A stretch of DNA of 50,839 bases, from NCBI GenBank assembly GCA_029260825.1, contig JAJDCM010000404.1, positions 1 through 50,839 of the forward strand. Reading direction: 5' to 3'. The stretch comes from Planctomycetota bacterium (lineage in GTDB: Bacteria > Planctomycetota > JACOTG01 > JAJDCM01). This document shows positions 17,787 through 25,388 of this stretch, one piece after another (within the stretch, counting starts at the first letter, position 1; each line of letters starts with the position of its first letter). The notes beneath the pieces were generated by a model that was given only the letters and a program-made list of their open reading frames with translations, was not told the DNA's origin and ran no database searches. The position numbers were made by a program, and so were the translations under genes.

Positions 17787-19187
17787 CTACATCGAAATAA
17801 AGGCAGTCGGATCCGGGTCGGCAGCATTCGTCGATGCCATGGCCTTGGCACGTCGTCGTGCAATTCTCTTTTCTTCCAGCTCACCTTGGAGCTGAAGGAA
17901 TTCTTGATGAACCTTGGCGATCTCCTCAGGAGTGACCGAAGGTTGACGAATTGCAAGCTCAGGGGCCAGGAGCCAGGATGGCTTGAACGTATCCTCGGGG
18001 AGATAACCTTCCTTCTTACAGATGTCGTAGAGGATGGTTCCCGGGAAGGGTTGGAACACAAAGATGCACATGACATCCGGCTCCATGGATCGGTTGAGAT
18101 CGATGGTTCGACGCATGTTCTCGACGGTCTCGAACGGAAGGCCCATCATGTTAAGAGATGTGGTCTCGATCCCGTTTTCGCGAAGACGTCGATAGCCTTC
18201 AATCAGAGACGCGTTGGTCATTGTGCGTCCGAGATACTTCTTGCGGTATTCCTCATCGCCCGACTCGGTTCCCATGAGAACCATGCTACAGCCGGAATCG
18301 GCGAGGTTTTTCAGGAGCTTTTCGCTCTTGGTTTGTTCGATGCGAAGGAAGCAGGTGTAGGGAGTGTTGGGGAACTCTCTCTTGTAGGTGACGGCGAATT
18401 CATCCATCCACCGAGGATTGACGCCGAAGACTTCGTCCCAAAACTCGAACTTGGCGATCGGGTAGCGAGCAGCCAGCTCTTTGAGCTCAGCCATCACATC
18501 GTCGACGCTTCGGACTCGTGGGTATCGACCCATTCCTTTGTAGAGCCGGAGATATCCTTCGTTACTGCAATAGGTGCAGGTCCAGGGACAACCTCGAGCG
18601 GCGGCGACAGCCATGTTGTGCGGCTCATGAAAGAGAGCGGCCCGTCCGGTCTCTTTGAAAATCTTGTCGTAGTCGAAGAGGTCTCGGTCCCAGAAGGGGA
18701 GCTTGTCGAGATCGTTAACCGGTGGACGAACAGGGTTCTGGACGATATCGCCAGAGTTCTTCGACCAGATGCTTTGGATCTTGCCGATTTCAGGGGAGCC
18801 TGGCTTTCCTTCGAGGGCGCGAACGAGGTCGAGCATGGGCTCTTCCCCTTCGCCTCGGCAGGCGTAATCGACGTTCTCGCAGGCGATGACGTCTTCGGTG
18901 TGGAAGGTTGAATGATAGCCACCGACCAGAATAGGAACATCTGGAAGTGCCTTCTTGGCGAGTTTGGCCAGCTCCTGAGTCATGCCCCACTGAAACGACA
19001 TGGTTGAAAATGCGATGAGGTCGGGCTGAATTTCTTTTAGCTTTGCCTCATAGTCGATTTCGCCCAGGCCGTCGATGTGGCGAACCAGGTGAACTTCATG
19101 TCCGTCGGCCTTCAGGAAGCCGGAAAGAGCAGCGATTCCAGTGTTAAACCACTTGTCGAAGGTGTATTCCGAGAAAACAATTCTCAT
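17787..19187 (-). CDS. B12-binding-domain radical SAM protein
   Basis: 466 residues. The N-terminal half (1-125) is a Rossmann-like cobalamin-binding-type domain (GIAALSGFLKADGHEVHL; PILVGGYHSTF; YACRGEGE). The canonical DxHxxG loop is not evident, so cobalamin may not be bound. The radical SAM domain follows, with the cluster motif CPWTCTYC (C200, C204, C207) and a GTESGDEEYRKKYLGR region typical of the class. Radical SAM/B12 proteins act as methyltransferases or ring-forming enzymes in lipid, hopanoid or natural-product synthesis. No neighbouring genes reveal the substrate. It is monocistronic, with its own promoter and a strong terminator. Confidence 0.88.
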   Translation of the reverse strand: MRIVFSEYTFDKWFNTGIAALSGFLKADGHEVHLVRHIDGLGEIDYEAKLKEIQPDLIAFSTMSFQWGMTQELAKLAKKALPDVPILVGGYHSTFHTEDVIACENVDYACRGEGEEPMLDLVRALEGKPGSPEIGKIQSIWSKNSGDIVQNPVRPPVNDLDKLPFWDRDLFDYDKIFKETGRAALFHEPHNMAVAAARGCPWTCTYCSNEGYLRLYKGMGRYPRVRSVDDVMAELKELAARYPIAKFEFWDEVFGVNPRWMDEFAVTYKREFPNTPYTCFLRIEQTKSEKLLKNLADSGCSMVLMGTESGDEEYRKKYLGRTMTNASLIEGYRRLRENGIETTSLNMMGLPFETVENMRRTIDLNRSMEPDVMCIFVFQPFPGTILYDICKKEGYLPEDTFKPSWLLAPELAIRQPSVTPEEIAKVHQEFLQLQGELEEKRIARRRAKAMASTNAADPDPTAFISM

Positions 19188-19765
19188 GCGTTCAACTCCA
19201 TCCAGAAGAGTGTTTTCGGGGTGCGGCTTCCGGAAGACGAGCCCTGACCCAGGGATTCGAGCAGCAAGAAGGCATTACAGCGGAGAGATAGTATCTCTCG
19301 TAAAGTGCTTTTAATCAACACCTTAGCCAAGATACCCCCCCTGCGCTAGCTTGGTCTAACAAGACCTCGCCCGAAGATTATAGTCCAACAATACCTGCCT
19401 AGCAAGAAAAAACGCGTCAGGGGTTCTGATCGACTGTTCCGGCAAGTAAGTTTTCGTTTTTTTTGTAAATGTATTATTTGCAGTGAGTTGCGAGGTTCAT
19501 ATTTTTGCCTTCGTGCGACGAAAAGAGCCCGCGAGGGCCTTTTCCACCAGTTCCTCACCACTGTGGTTGTGGATAACTCCTGAATTTGTCTTATCGACCT
19601 TGGTCGTTCGTTTCTCAAGGAGAACCGGGGACTGCTTGATTGTGCGGACCTTGGAGAAGCGTTTGGCTTGATTCCGTCTCGAAATTTGAGACTCTCGCTC
19701 CCAGATCGTGGATGTTGAAGATGTTTGTTGAAGGTAGACAGGAAAGAGGCAGGAGGTCAAACCCG
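19188..19765. other. Divergent intergenic region between radical SAM and acyl-CoA fusion genes
   Basis: 578 bases with no convincing gene; short open frames here lack ribosome-binding sites and family features. It contains the minus-strand promoter/palindrome described separately, a small hairpin (GGTCT at 19353-19357 pairing with AGACC at 19362-19366), and AT-rich tracts at about 19400-19480. The 3' end carries the ribosome-binding site AGGAGGT (19751-19757) for the plus-strand gene. Confidence 0.6.
19283..19318 (-). promoter_or_regulatory. Promoter with palindromic operator over its -10 box
   Basis: On the minus strand TTGATT (19313-19318) and GATACT (19290-19295) are separated by 17 bases, a reasonable sigma70-type promoter for the radical SAM gene 95 bases downstream. 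A perfect 17-base palindrome GAGAGATAGTATCTCTC (19283-19299) covers the -10 box, so a dimeric repressor bound there would block transcription. The regulator is not identified. Confidence 0.5.
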
Positions 19766-21787
19766 ATGGGATTCGAGATTCTTGGTCGCGTATTGAACCA
19801 GGTCGGCGTCGTGGGCTCGGGCAATATCGGGCCCGACATAGCTCTTCATATGAGTAAGGTTCTCACCCCCCACGGGACCAAGTTGGTCGTGGTGGACATC
19901 TCGGAAGAGGCCCTCGCCTCTGGCCAGGCCCGGATCAACAAGAAGCTCGCCAAGGGGGTCGAGACCGGAGCCTTCAAGGAAGATCAAGCGAAAGCCATTT
20001 CGAGCAACATTGAGTTCACCACGGATTACTCCCGGTTGGCGGCTGCTGATCTTGTGGTGGAGGCGGCAACCGAAGACGAGGGGATCAAGCATCGCATTTT
20101 CTCGGAGCTTGAAAAGCAGTGCTCCGAATCGACCATCCTCACCTCCAATTCCTCCCATATGGAACCGGAGGTCATCTTCTCCGAGATGAAGAACAAGGCC
20201 AGAACCGCGGTGACTCACTACTTCTTTCCCGCGGAGCGCAACATCGTGGTGGAGGTCGTACCTGGTGCGGAGACCGATGCGGCGACTGCTCGCTGGCTCA
20301 TGTCCTTCTATGAGGCAATCGGCAAGGCTCCTGTTCAGGTAAAGAGTCGTTACGGCTACGCAGTGGACCCCATCTTCGAGGGGATCTTCCTGGCGTCCGC
20401 TCTTGCGGTCGAAGACGGACTCGGTACGGTCAAAGAGATCGATGCGATCGCGCAAAAGACCCTGAGAATGGGAGTGGGGCCGTTCACGGCCATGAACCTG
20501 ACCGGCGGCAATCCTCTCACGAGTCATGGCCTGGACGTGATGCACGAGAAGACAAACAAATGGTATCGCCAGCCTCAGATCATGAAGGACGTGATCGCAT
20601 CCGGCAAACCCTGGGACACTCCGGGTCGGGGTGAAAAAGTCGAAGTCGAGCCGGACCGGGAGAAGGCGATCGCGGATTGCATGATGGGTGCATACTTTGG
20701 CCTGGTGGGCCAGATTCTCGACACGGGAATTACCTCTCTTGGTGATCTGGAAATGGCCGTGGAGACAGCCTTGGTGGTGACACCGCCCTTTCAAACCATG
20801 AACAAGCTAGGAGTCGGGGAGTCGTTGGCGCTTGTTCGTTCCTATCACGAGAAGCATCCGAACTTCCCCGTTCCAAAATGCATCGAAGAACAGGCCTCCC
20901 TTGGTCGTCCGTTTGACATTCCGGTCGTGTTCCGAGAAGACCACGGGAATGTCGCGGTCGTGAGGATTCGGCGTCCACGAGTCCTGAATGCTTTGAACTC
21001 AAGTGTGATGGCCCAAGTCCGTGCCCACTTCGAGGCGATCCAGAAGGATGGGGCGATTGAGGCTGCAGTTTTGACCGGTTTCGGGACGAAGGCTTTCGTC
21101 TCGGGAGCTGATATCAATGAACTTGCTTCCTTGCAGACCGCCGACGAAGCAGCGGCTCATGGTGCTGCGGGGCAAGACGTCCTTAACTTCATCGAAAACC
21201 TCGGAAAGCCTGTCATCTGCGCGATGAATGGTCTGGCGTTTGGGGGCGGAAACGAGCTAGCGATGTCCTGCACGGCTCGCATTGCCCGCAAGGGTCTCCG
21301 GGTCTTGTCGGGTCAACCCGAGCCGAATCTGGGAATCATTCCTGGCTACGGTGGGACCCAGCGTTTGCCACGGATCGTCGGGTTCAAGCATGCTTGGGAG
21401 ATGTTGCGGACAGGCCGTCCGATTTCATCCGCGCGGGCACTTGAGATCGGGCTCATTTCTCGTGAAGTCGAGGGAGATCTTGTTGAAGCCGGCGTTATGT
21501 TTGCCAGAGACCTCCTCGCGGGTAACGTTGATGTTGCTCCGATTCCGAAGGATCCAATCGAGGTTCCGGGCGATTTGCCGGAGGTCGACCTTGGACACCT
21601 GTCACGGAAGATCGATGAGATTCAGTGTCGCGTCATCCTGGAGGGAGCGGCGATGAACCTCTATGAAGGCTTGAAGCATGAGACCCGAGTGTTCGGCGAC
21701 TGTCTCGACACGAGAGATACCAAGATTGGTTTGAAGAATTTCATCGAGAATGGGCCCAAGGTGAAAGCGAGTTTTGTCCACGAGTGA
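19766..21787 (+). CDS. Bifunctional 3-hydroxyacyl-CoA dehydrogenase / enoyl-CoA hydratase (dehydrogenase domain first)
   Basis: 673 residues from ATG 19766 (AGGAGGT at 19751-19757); in-frame starts from 19640 lack support. The NAD-binding domain opens with VGVVGSGNIGPDIA (13-26), followed by the catalytic-His region HYFFPAERNIVVEVVPG and a C-terminal dehydrogenase domain to about 310. From about residue 389 there is a crotonase domain with GGGNELAMSC and GQPEPNLGIIPGYGGTQRLP, which retains both catalytic glutamates. It should hydrate crotonyl/enoyl-CoA and oxidise the 3-hydroxyacyl-CoA with NAD. The order dehydrogenase-hydratase is the reverse of E. coli FadB and matches the archaeal-type bifunctional crotonyl-CoA hydratase/3-hydroxybutyryl-CoA dehydrogenase. 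No thiolase gene is adjacent, so the pathway (beta-oxidation or another CoA cycle) is open. Confidence 0.88.
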   Translation: MGFEILGRVLNQVGVVGSGNIGPDIALHMSKVLTPHGTKLVVVDISEEALASGQARINKKLAKGVETGAFKEDQAKAISSNIEFTTDYSRLAAADLVVEAATEDEGIKHRIFSELEKQCSESTILTSNSSHMEPEVIFSEMKNKARTAVTHYFFPAERNIVVEVVPGAETDAATARWLMSFYEAIGKAPVQVKSRYGYAVDPIFEGIFLASALAVEDGLGTVKEIDAIAQKTLRMGVGPFTAMNLTGGNPLTSHGLDVMHEKTNKWYRQPQIMKDVIASGKPWDTPGRGEKVEVEPDREKAIADCMMGAYFGLVGQILDTGITSLGDLEMAVETALVVTPPFQTMNKLGVGESLALVRSYHEKHPNFPVPKCIEEQASLGRPFDIPVVFREDHGNVAVVRIRRPRVLNALNSSVMAQVRAHFEAIQKDGAIEAAVLTGFGTKAFVSGADINELASLQTADEAAAHGAAGQDVLNFIENLGKPVICAMNGLAFGGGNELAMSCTARIARKGLRVLSGQPEPNLGIIPGYGGTQRLPRIVGFKHAWEMLRTGRPISSARALEIGLISREVEGDLVEAGVMFARDLLAGNVDVAPIPKDPIEVPGDLPEVDLGHLSRKIDEIQCRVILEGAAMNLYEGLKHETRVFGDCLDTRDTKIGLKNFIENGPKVKASFVHE

Positions 21788-21796
21788 GCTCGGTTT

Positions 21797-21880
21797 TTTC
21801 AAAGTTGAGGGGGGGTTGGGGTTTTTTTGGGGAAGGGTGGTTCGGGAAGGGGGGATGGAGCAGGCAAACTTGCTTCTCTG
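21797..21880 (-). repeat. Inverted, diverged copy of the ~135-bp repeat
   Basis: Read on the minus strand, this tract matches the units at 21921 and 24475. The shared parts are GCAAGTTTGCCTGCTCCATC, CCCC-rich tracts, CGAACC, CTTCCCC, AACCCC and CAACTTTG in the same order, with a few deletions. With the direct unit beginning at 21921 it forms a large inverted repeat around a roughly 40-base centre, directly downstream of the acyl-CoA fusion gene. Confidence 0.75.
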
Positions 21881-21920
21881 CCTCAGGTGATTGGGCATCG
21901 CGTGTGACAGTTGGATGTTG

Positions 21921-22054
21921 AGGTCATTCACGGTCCGGCGCCAAGTTTGCCTACTCCATCCCCCCCTGGCCACGAACCGGTTCTTCCCCGAAGAAACCCC
22001 AAGATACTCCGTCAACTTCGAAGGTCCTCGCAACGGAGAGAGAATAAGGCGCGA
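21921..22054 (+). repeat. ~135-bp repeat, unit A1
   Basis: A full 134-base unit running from AGGTCATT to AAGGCGCG and then restarting. Recognisable blocks are GGTCCGGCGC, AAGTTTGCCTACTCCATC, a C7 tract, CACGAACCGG, CTTCCCCGAAGAAACCCC (able to fold into a small hairpin) and the palindrome CTTCGAAG. It shares most positions with unit B1 at 24475. Confidence 0.9.
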
Positions 22055-22131
22055 AGGTCATTGGTGCACGGTCCGGCGCGAAGTTTGCCTACTCCATCCC
22101 CCCCTGACTGCGCACCGGTTCTTCCCCCCCC
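22055..22131 (+). repeat. ~135-bp repeat, truncated unit A2
   Basis: The second tandem copy restarts at AGGTCATTGG and follows unit A1 through AAGTTTGCCTACTCCATC to the C-rich tract after CACCGGTTCTTCC. It then diverges at about 22131. The next 100 bases up to the Asp-box gene stop show nothing recognisable. Confidence 0.85.
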
Positions 22132-22233
22132 GGGAATTAATGGTGAGGGGAATTGTGTTGAGCACGACTTCACCAAGACCTAAACGGATAGACATGAATC
22201 CCAGACGATCCTGTCGTCGCAACTTTGCATGGA

Positions 22234-23940
22234 CTAGTCCTTAATCAACAACATTCTCGCCTGATTTTGAACTGTTCCGGCAACTTTTAGATTGACGATG
22301 TACTCGCCAGCCGGAAGTAAGCTTGGCACCCGCAATCTTGGCGACTTCGTTCGAATAAACGAACCAGGAAGATCCAAAGTGACCGGACCTATGATGGGTG
22401 GTGTGGTAGTTCCATCAGGCTTCACAACGTCCAGGAAAACGGACACATTTGAAATGACATCGTCGGTGTTATTTACTAGCGAGACGTCATAATTGAAGAC
22501 TAAACCCTCCGGCGGAATGCGAACAGGTGAAGCGGGGCCTTCAATATCAACGCCGATGGTCGGGGCAAGTCGGTTGATGCGAATATCACAAGGATCGATC
22601 ACGTCCCACACGACATAGGCGTTTCCAGCCTTATCAATCGCCGCATCGGTCTGACCACCACTCGAAGGAGTATTCATGCGTATTTCAGGGGACCAAGACA
22701 CTCCGCCATCGCACGATGCCACTCCGAACACAGACCCCCTAGCGTAAGAGTACCCAGCAAAAAGATGCCCATTCGGAGTCGCAACAAACGAACAATCCTG
22801 GATGCCTGAGAAAGAAGTTAGCTGGGTGTCCTCGATCTCCCATGTGAAGCCGTAATCGATAGATCGATTAAAGAACAGCTTTTCACCGCCGGTTCGAAAA
22901 TCACTCCAAAGGGCGAAAACTTCTCCTCTGTACCCGACCGCAAGCCCAGTAAGTCCAACAGAGTTAAGCGGTGGGTTTTTTTGGCTTATTCTCACGGGTT
23001 GAGCTAGCATAGTTTGACCGAAGTCCGTTGAGACATTCGCATACACGACGCCGTCTATATCACTGTGAGACCAGGCGGCGACAACATGCCCTGTTGGTGA
23101 TGTTGCCAGTTTTCCGCCGCCGACGGGAAAACCACTATCCACACGGATTTCTCGCTGAAACGTCTCCCCAAAGTCATCAGAAGTAGCCAAGAATAGCTCA
23201 TTGTCAGACGGTGTCGAATCGAAGCATCCATAAAGCACATAGACGTGCCCTAGATCGTCGGCTGATAGGCCCTGGAGAACTTCGAATGGTCCTGGATTGG
23301 AATCAACTCGAAGATCGCTCGCATTCCAGGAAACACCATTGTCATGAGATACATTAAGATAGATCCCATCATCACGCGAAGATGGTGAGTTTCCACCATT
23401 ATCATCCCACGCCACGTAAACGGTCCCGGGTGGGCCGAATGAGAGTGCTGGACGGTTGCTGTCTTTTGAAAATGGCGGCGATGAGTCTAGTCGGACCGGA
23501 GTATTCCAAGTCGAGCCGTAATCATTCGAGACAATCGCATAGATATCCAACGGGTTACCAGCTTGACTGTAGACAACATAGACGTTGCCCGAGTCATCGC
23601 ACTCTATAAGGCCTCTGAAAGGGCTGAAGGCAAGAGATCCGGAAAATGATTCTAAGAGAATATCAGGACCCCAGGTTTCGCCGAAATCTGATGACTTTCT
23701 CAGTTTTAACTCAGCGTCCACTTGGCCGATGATCGGCTCAGCATACGCTACGTAAACATTTCCACATGCATCAGTAGCAACAAGAGGCCATCCCGTTATA
23801 GAATCATGATTAACCGTGACTTCAGGATGCGGTCGAAAGTAATTCCCGGCGCTACTCGGATGCGACAACGCCAGACAACAAACGATTGGAACAATAAATA
23901 TTGTTGTCACTCGATGACGTAGTGCGCTCACACGATTCAT
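22234..23940 (-). CDS. Exported Asp-box (BNR/sialidase-type) beta-propeller protein
   Basis: 568 residues with a signal peptide (TTIFIVPIVCCLALSHPSSAG, about 12-32). At least seven Asp-box motifs of the S-x-D-x-G-x-T-W type recur: SSDFGETW, SNDYGSTW, SHDNGVSW, TSDDFGETF, STDFGQTM, SIDYGFTW and SCDGGVSW. This is a six- or seven-bladed sialidase/BNR propeller. The C-terminal 110 residues form a beta-sandwich-like domain. Arginine-triad residues needed for sialidase activity are not evident, so a binding or surface role is more likely. Ribosome-binding site GGAGG lies eight bases upstream. Its codons use more A/T at third positions than the neighbours. Together with the flanking repeats this suggests horizontal acquisition. 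Confidence 0.85.
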   Translation of the reverse strand: MNRVSALRHRVTTIFIVPIVCCLALSHPSSAGNYFRPHPEVTVNHDSITGWPLVATDACGNVYVAYAEPIIGQVDAELKLRKSSDFGETWGPDILLESFSGSLAFSPFRGLIECDDSGNVYVVYSQAGNPLDIYAIVSNDYGSTWNTPVRLDSSPPFSKDSNRPALSFGPPGTVYVAWDDNGGNSPSSRDDGIYLNVSHDNGVSWNASDLRVDSNPGPFEVLQGLSADDLGHVYVLYGCFDSTPSDNELFLATSDDFGETFQREIRVDSGFPVGGGKLATSPTGHVVAAWSHSDIDGVVYANVSTDFGQTMLAQPVRISQKNPPLNSVGLTGLAVGYRGEVFALWSDFRTGGEKLFFNRSIDYGFTWEIEDTQLTSFSGIQDCSFVATPNGHLFAGYSYARGSVFGVASCDGGVSWSPEIRMNTPSSGGQTDAAIDKAGNAYVVWDVIDPCDIRINRLAPTIGVDIEGPASPVRIPPEGLVFNYDVSLVNNTDDVISNVSVFLDVVKPDGTTTPPIIGPVTLDLPGSFIRTKSPRLRVPSLLPAGEYIVNLKVAGTVQNQARMLLIKD

Positions 23941-24183
23941 TTGTTGGTTCCTCCGATCACGTTCCTTTTACTTTCCTATTTACCAGGGGGATAAGCCATC
24001 GTAACCGGAGAAGATGCGGGCGTGAAAGTCCTTTTAGCAATCACACCACCATCTAGAGTCTCTCTGGGATGTGCCCACCATTGCTTGGTCGTGGAAGATA
24101 GTAGTGCTACATACGCCTCTTGAAATGAACAGGCGACAATCAAGCAGTGGTTCGTGTCCGCCCAAGGAGTTCCTCGGGGCCTA

Positions 24184-24246
24184 CTCCTAATGTTTTAGGA
24201 GAAATTGCTTGAAGGGTGGGCCAAATACTCCTAATGTTTTAGGTGT
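24184..24246 (+). promoter_or_regulatory. Twin palindromes upstream of the peptidase stub (left copy)
   Basis: CTCCTAATGTTTTAGGAG (24184-24201) is a perfect 7-bp palindrome with TGTT at the centre. A second, one-mismatch version, ACTCCTAATGTTTTAGGTGT, lies at 24227-24246. Centre-to-centre distance is 44 bases, about four helical turns, which suggests a pair of operator sites for a dimeric regulator able to bridge or cooperate. Confidence 0.5.
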
Positions 24247-24288
24247 TGTTGATCTTGTTCCTCGGAAAACTGGCGTGGGAGAACCATC

Positions 24289-24393
24289 ATGCAGACGTTC
24301 ATGGTCTCGTTGATGATGCTTTTGGTGAGTGGTGGTCTTGGGTCACCCAGAGGGGAGCGATGGCCCGGGCCGGATGAGAGGATCCAGTGTTGA
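24289..24393 (+). pseudogene. N-terminal stub of the metallopeptidase gene
   Basis: The left 313-bp copy preserves the ATG and signal peptide of the gene at 26250 (starting MQTFMVSLMMLL) but reaches TGA at 24391-24393. There TGT TGA replaces TGC GGA of the intact copy, leaving 34 codons. Even without the stop, the homology ends at 24452. It is a duplicated fragment, though the short signal-like peptide could still be translated. Confidence 0.8.
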
Positions 24394-24452
24394 CCTCTTA
24401 CTCTCGAGGTGTATGTCAGTCGCACCGCCCATCTATTTCATGTTGTCGATCA

Positions 24453-24474
24453 ACGGGGAGAAGACAAGGCGCGA
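24453..24474 (+). repeat. Tail of a ~135-bp repeat at the insertion junction
   Basis: ACGGGGAGAAGACAAGGCGC matches the end of a repeat unit (compare 24590-24608 and 22033-22052). It starts exactly where similarity between the two 313-bp copies stops, so the junction lies inside or at the edge of this repeat family. Confidence 0.7.
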
Positions 24475-24610
24475 AGGTCATTGGTGACGGTCCGGCGCGA
24501 AGTTTGCCTACTCCATCTCCCCCTGGCCACGAACCGGTTTTTCCCCGAAGAAACCCCAAAATACCCGTCAACTTCGAAGGTCCTCGCAACGGGGAGAGGA
24601 TAAGGCGCGA
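24475..24610 (+). repeat. ~135-bp repeat, unit B1
   Basis: A 136-base full unit, near-identical to unit A1 at 21921: AGGTCATTGGTG, GGTCCGGCGCGAAGTTTGCC, CACGAACCGG, CCCCGAAGAAACCCC, CGTCAACTTCGAAGGTCC, CAACGGGGAGAGGATAAGG. It carries no open frame with a plausible ribosome-binding site. Confidence 0.9.
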
Positions 24611-24719
24611 AGGTCATTGGGGCACGGTCCGGCGCGAAGTTTGCCTACCCCATCCCCCCCTGACTGGGCACCGGTTCTTCCCCCCCCAAAGAAGCCCCAA
24701 GAGAGCCCGTCGCCTTTGC
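24611..24719 (+). repeat. ~135-bp repeat, truncated unit B2
   Basis: It restarts with AGGTCATTGG and follows the unit through AAGTTTGCCTACCCCATC, CACCGGTTCTTCC and a diverged AAAGAAGCCCCAAGAGAGCC to about 24719, where similarity ends. It resembles A2 more than A1 in the segment TGACTGGGCACCGG, so A1-A2 and B1-B2 look like copies of one two-unit array. Confidence 0.85.
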
Positions 24720-24807
24720 CCGAGCAAGACTGATAATGCCCATGTGTATACGGCCCCCAGCGAGATGGTCTTGACTGCATCTTCACGCAGTGCGCGTTCT
24801 GTAAAAA

Positions 24808-24840
24808 AGTTTGAAGACCCGTTCAGAGGGCTCTCAAACT
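24808..24840. other. Stem-loop in the non-coding insert
   Basis: AGTTTGAAGACCC (24808-24820) pairs with GGGCTCTCAAACT (24828-24840), 11 of 13 positions, with a seven-base loop. It lacks a following T-run. It may be part of a structured RNA or a mobile-element end; no function is assigned. Confidence 0.45.
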
Positions 24841-24900
24841 GACGGATTATTACAAGCCCCAGGCTCCCGTTCCGGAGCGTTGTAGGCCTGAGGCGGCACC

Positions 24901-24944
24901 TAGCCCGGACGATTCTCGCTCAAACTCATGAATCATCCGGGCTA
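24901..24944. other. 15-bp inverted repeat in the non-coding insert
   Basis: TAGCCCGGACGATTC (24901-24915) and GAATCATCCGGGCTA (24930-24944) are complementary at 14 of 15 positions around a 14-base centre. It resembles either a protein-binding palindrome or paired ends of a small element. The 200 bases from here to the antitoxin gene hold nothing else I can recognise. Confidence 0.55.
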
Positions 24945-25115
24945 GTGACAGCTCGCCAGTTACCTGACTCATGGCAATCGAAGCATCTATCTGCCTGGCC
25001 AGTTCAGCGGGCCTGCAACCCTACTGAGTTCGAGGCTCGATGGCTGGCTCGGCCGACAAAGAGCTACCCCTCAAAAGAATTTGCACAGACAGCCAAAGTA
25101 TGTCAAACTAGGTGT

Positions 25116-25139
25116 ATAAACACATAAACATATAAACAC
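25116..25139 (+). promoter_or_regulatory. Three tandem 8-bp repeats before the PIN antitoxin gene
   Basis: ATAAACAC, ATAAACAT and ATAAACAC lie head to tail at 25116-25139, 12 bases before the start codon and next to AAGGA. Short tandem boxes of this kind are the usual operators of ribbon-helix-helix antitoxins, so toxin-antitoxin autoregulation is inferred. Confidence 0.55.
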
Positions 25140-25151
25140 AAAGGAATATCC

Positions 25152-25388
25152 ATGACCCGATGGAACCTATCCATCCAAGAGGAGACCGACCGCCTGGTGC
25201 GCGTCTTCCTCGCCCGAACGGGCCTGAAGAAGGGCGACCTGTCGGCCTTCGTGGAAGCCGCTTGCCGGGGCGAAGTGCTCCGCCGCACGGTGGCCGAGAT
25301 CCAGAAACAGAACGCAGACCTCAGCGCTGAGGACGCCATGCGGCTGGCCAACGAAGCAGTGGCGGCAGCGCGTGCGACTCCTTCTTGA
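25152..25388 (+). CDS. RHH-type antitoxin of a PIN toxin module
   Basis: 78 residues. TRWNLSIQEETDRLVRVFLARTGLKKGDLSAFVEAAC is a strand followed by two helices, as in ribbon-helix-helix DNA-binding proteins. The C-terminal half (RRTVAEIQKQNADLSAEDAMRLANEAVAAARA) is a helix suitable for wrapping around a toxin. Ribosome-binding site AAGGA lies just upstream, after the tandem operator-like boxes. It overlaps the PIN gene by 17 bases. The two genes have more G/C at third positions than the surrounding repeats and the Asp-box gene, and lie inside the insert bounded by the 313-bp repeats. Confidence 0.82.
   Translation: MTRWNLSIQEETDRLVRVFLARTGLKKGDLSAFVEAACRGEVLRRTVAEIQKQNADLSAEDAMRLANEAVAAARATPS

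Larger units (their letters stand above)
24140..24452 (+). repeat. 313-bp direct repeat, left copy
   Basis: From TCAAGCAGTGG to GTTGTCGATCA this is colinear, without gaps, with 26101-26413; I count about 14 mismatches in 313 bases. It contains the complete upstream region and first 55 codons of the metallopeptidase gene whose intact copy starts at 26250. The right end of this copy abuts a partial ~135-bp repeat at 24451-24474. Confidence 0.95.

Noticed and set aside
19757-20794. A 345-codon minus-strand frame inside the acyl-CoA fusion gene
   Set aside because: It is a shadow of a gene with clear catalytic motifs; its product is His/Arg-rich and resembles no protein.
21921-24719. CRISPR array
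   Set aside because: The repeated units are about 135 bp with no short spacers, they occur as inverted and direct copies, and no cas gene is present.
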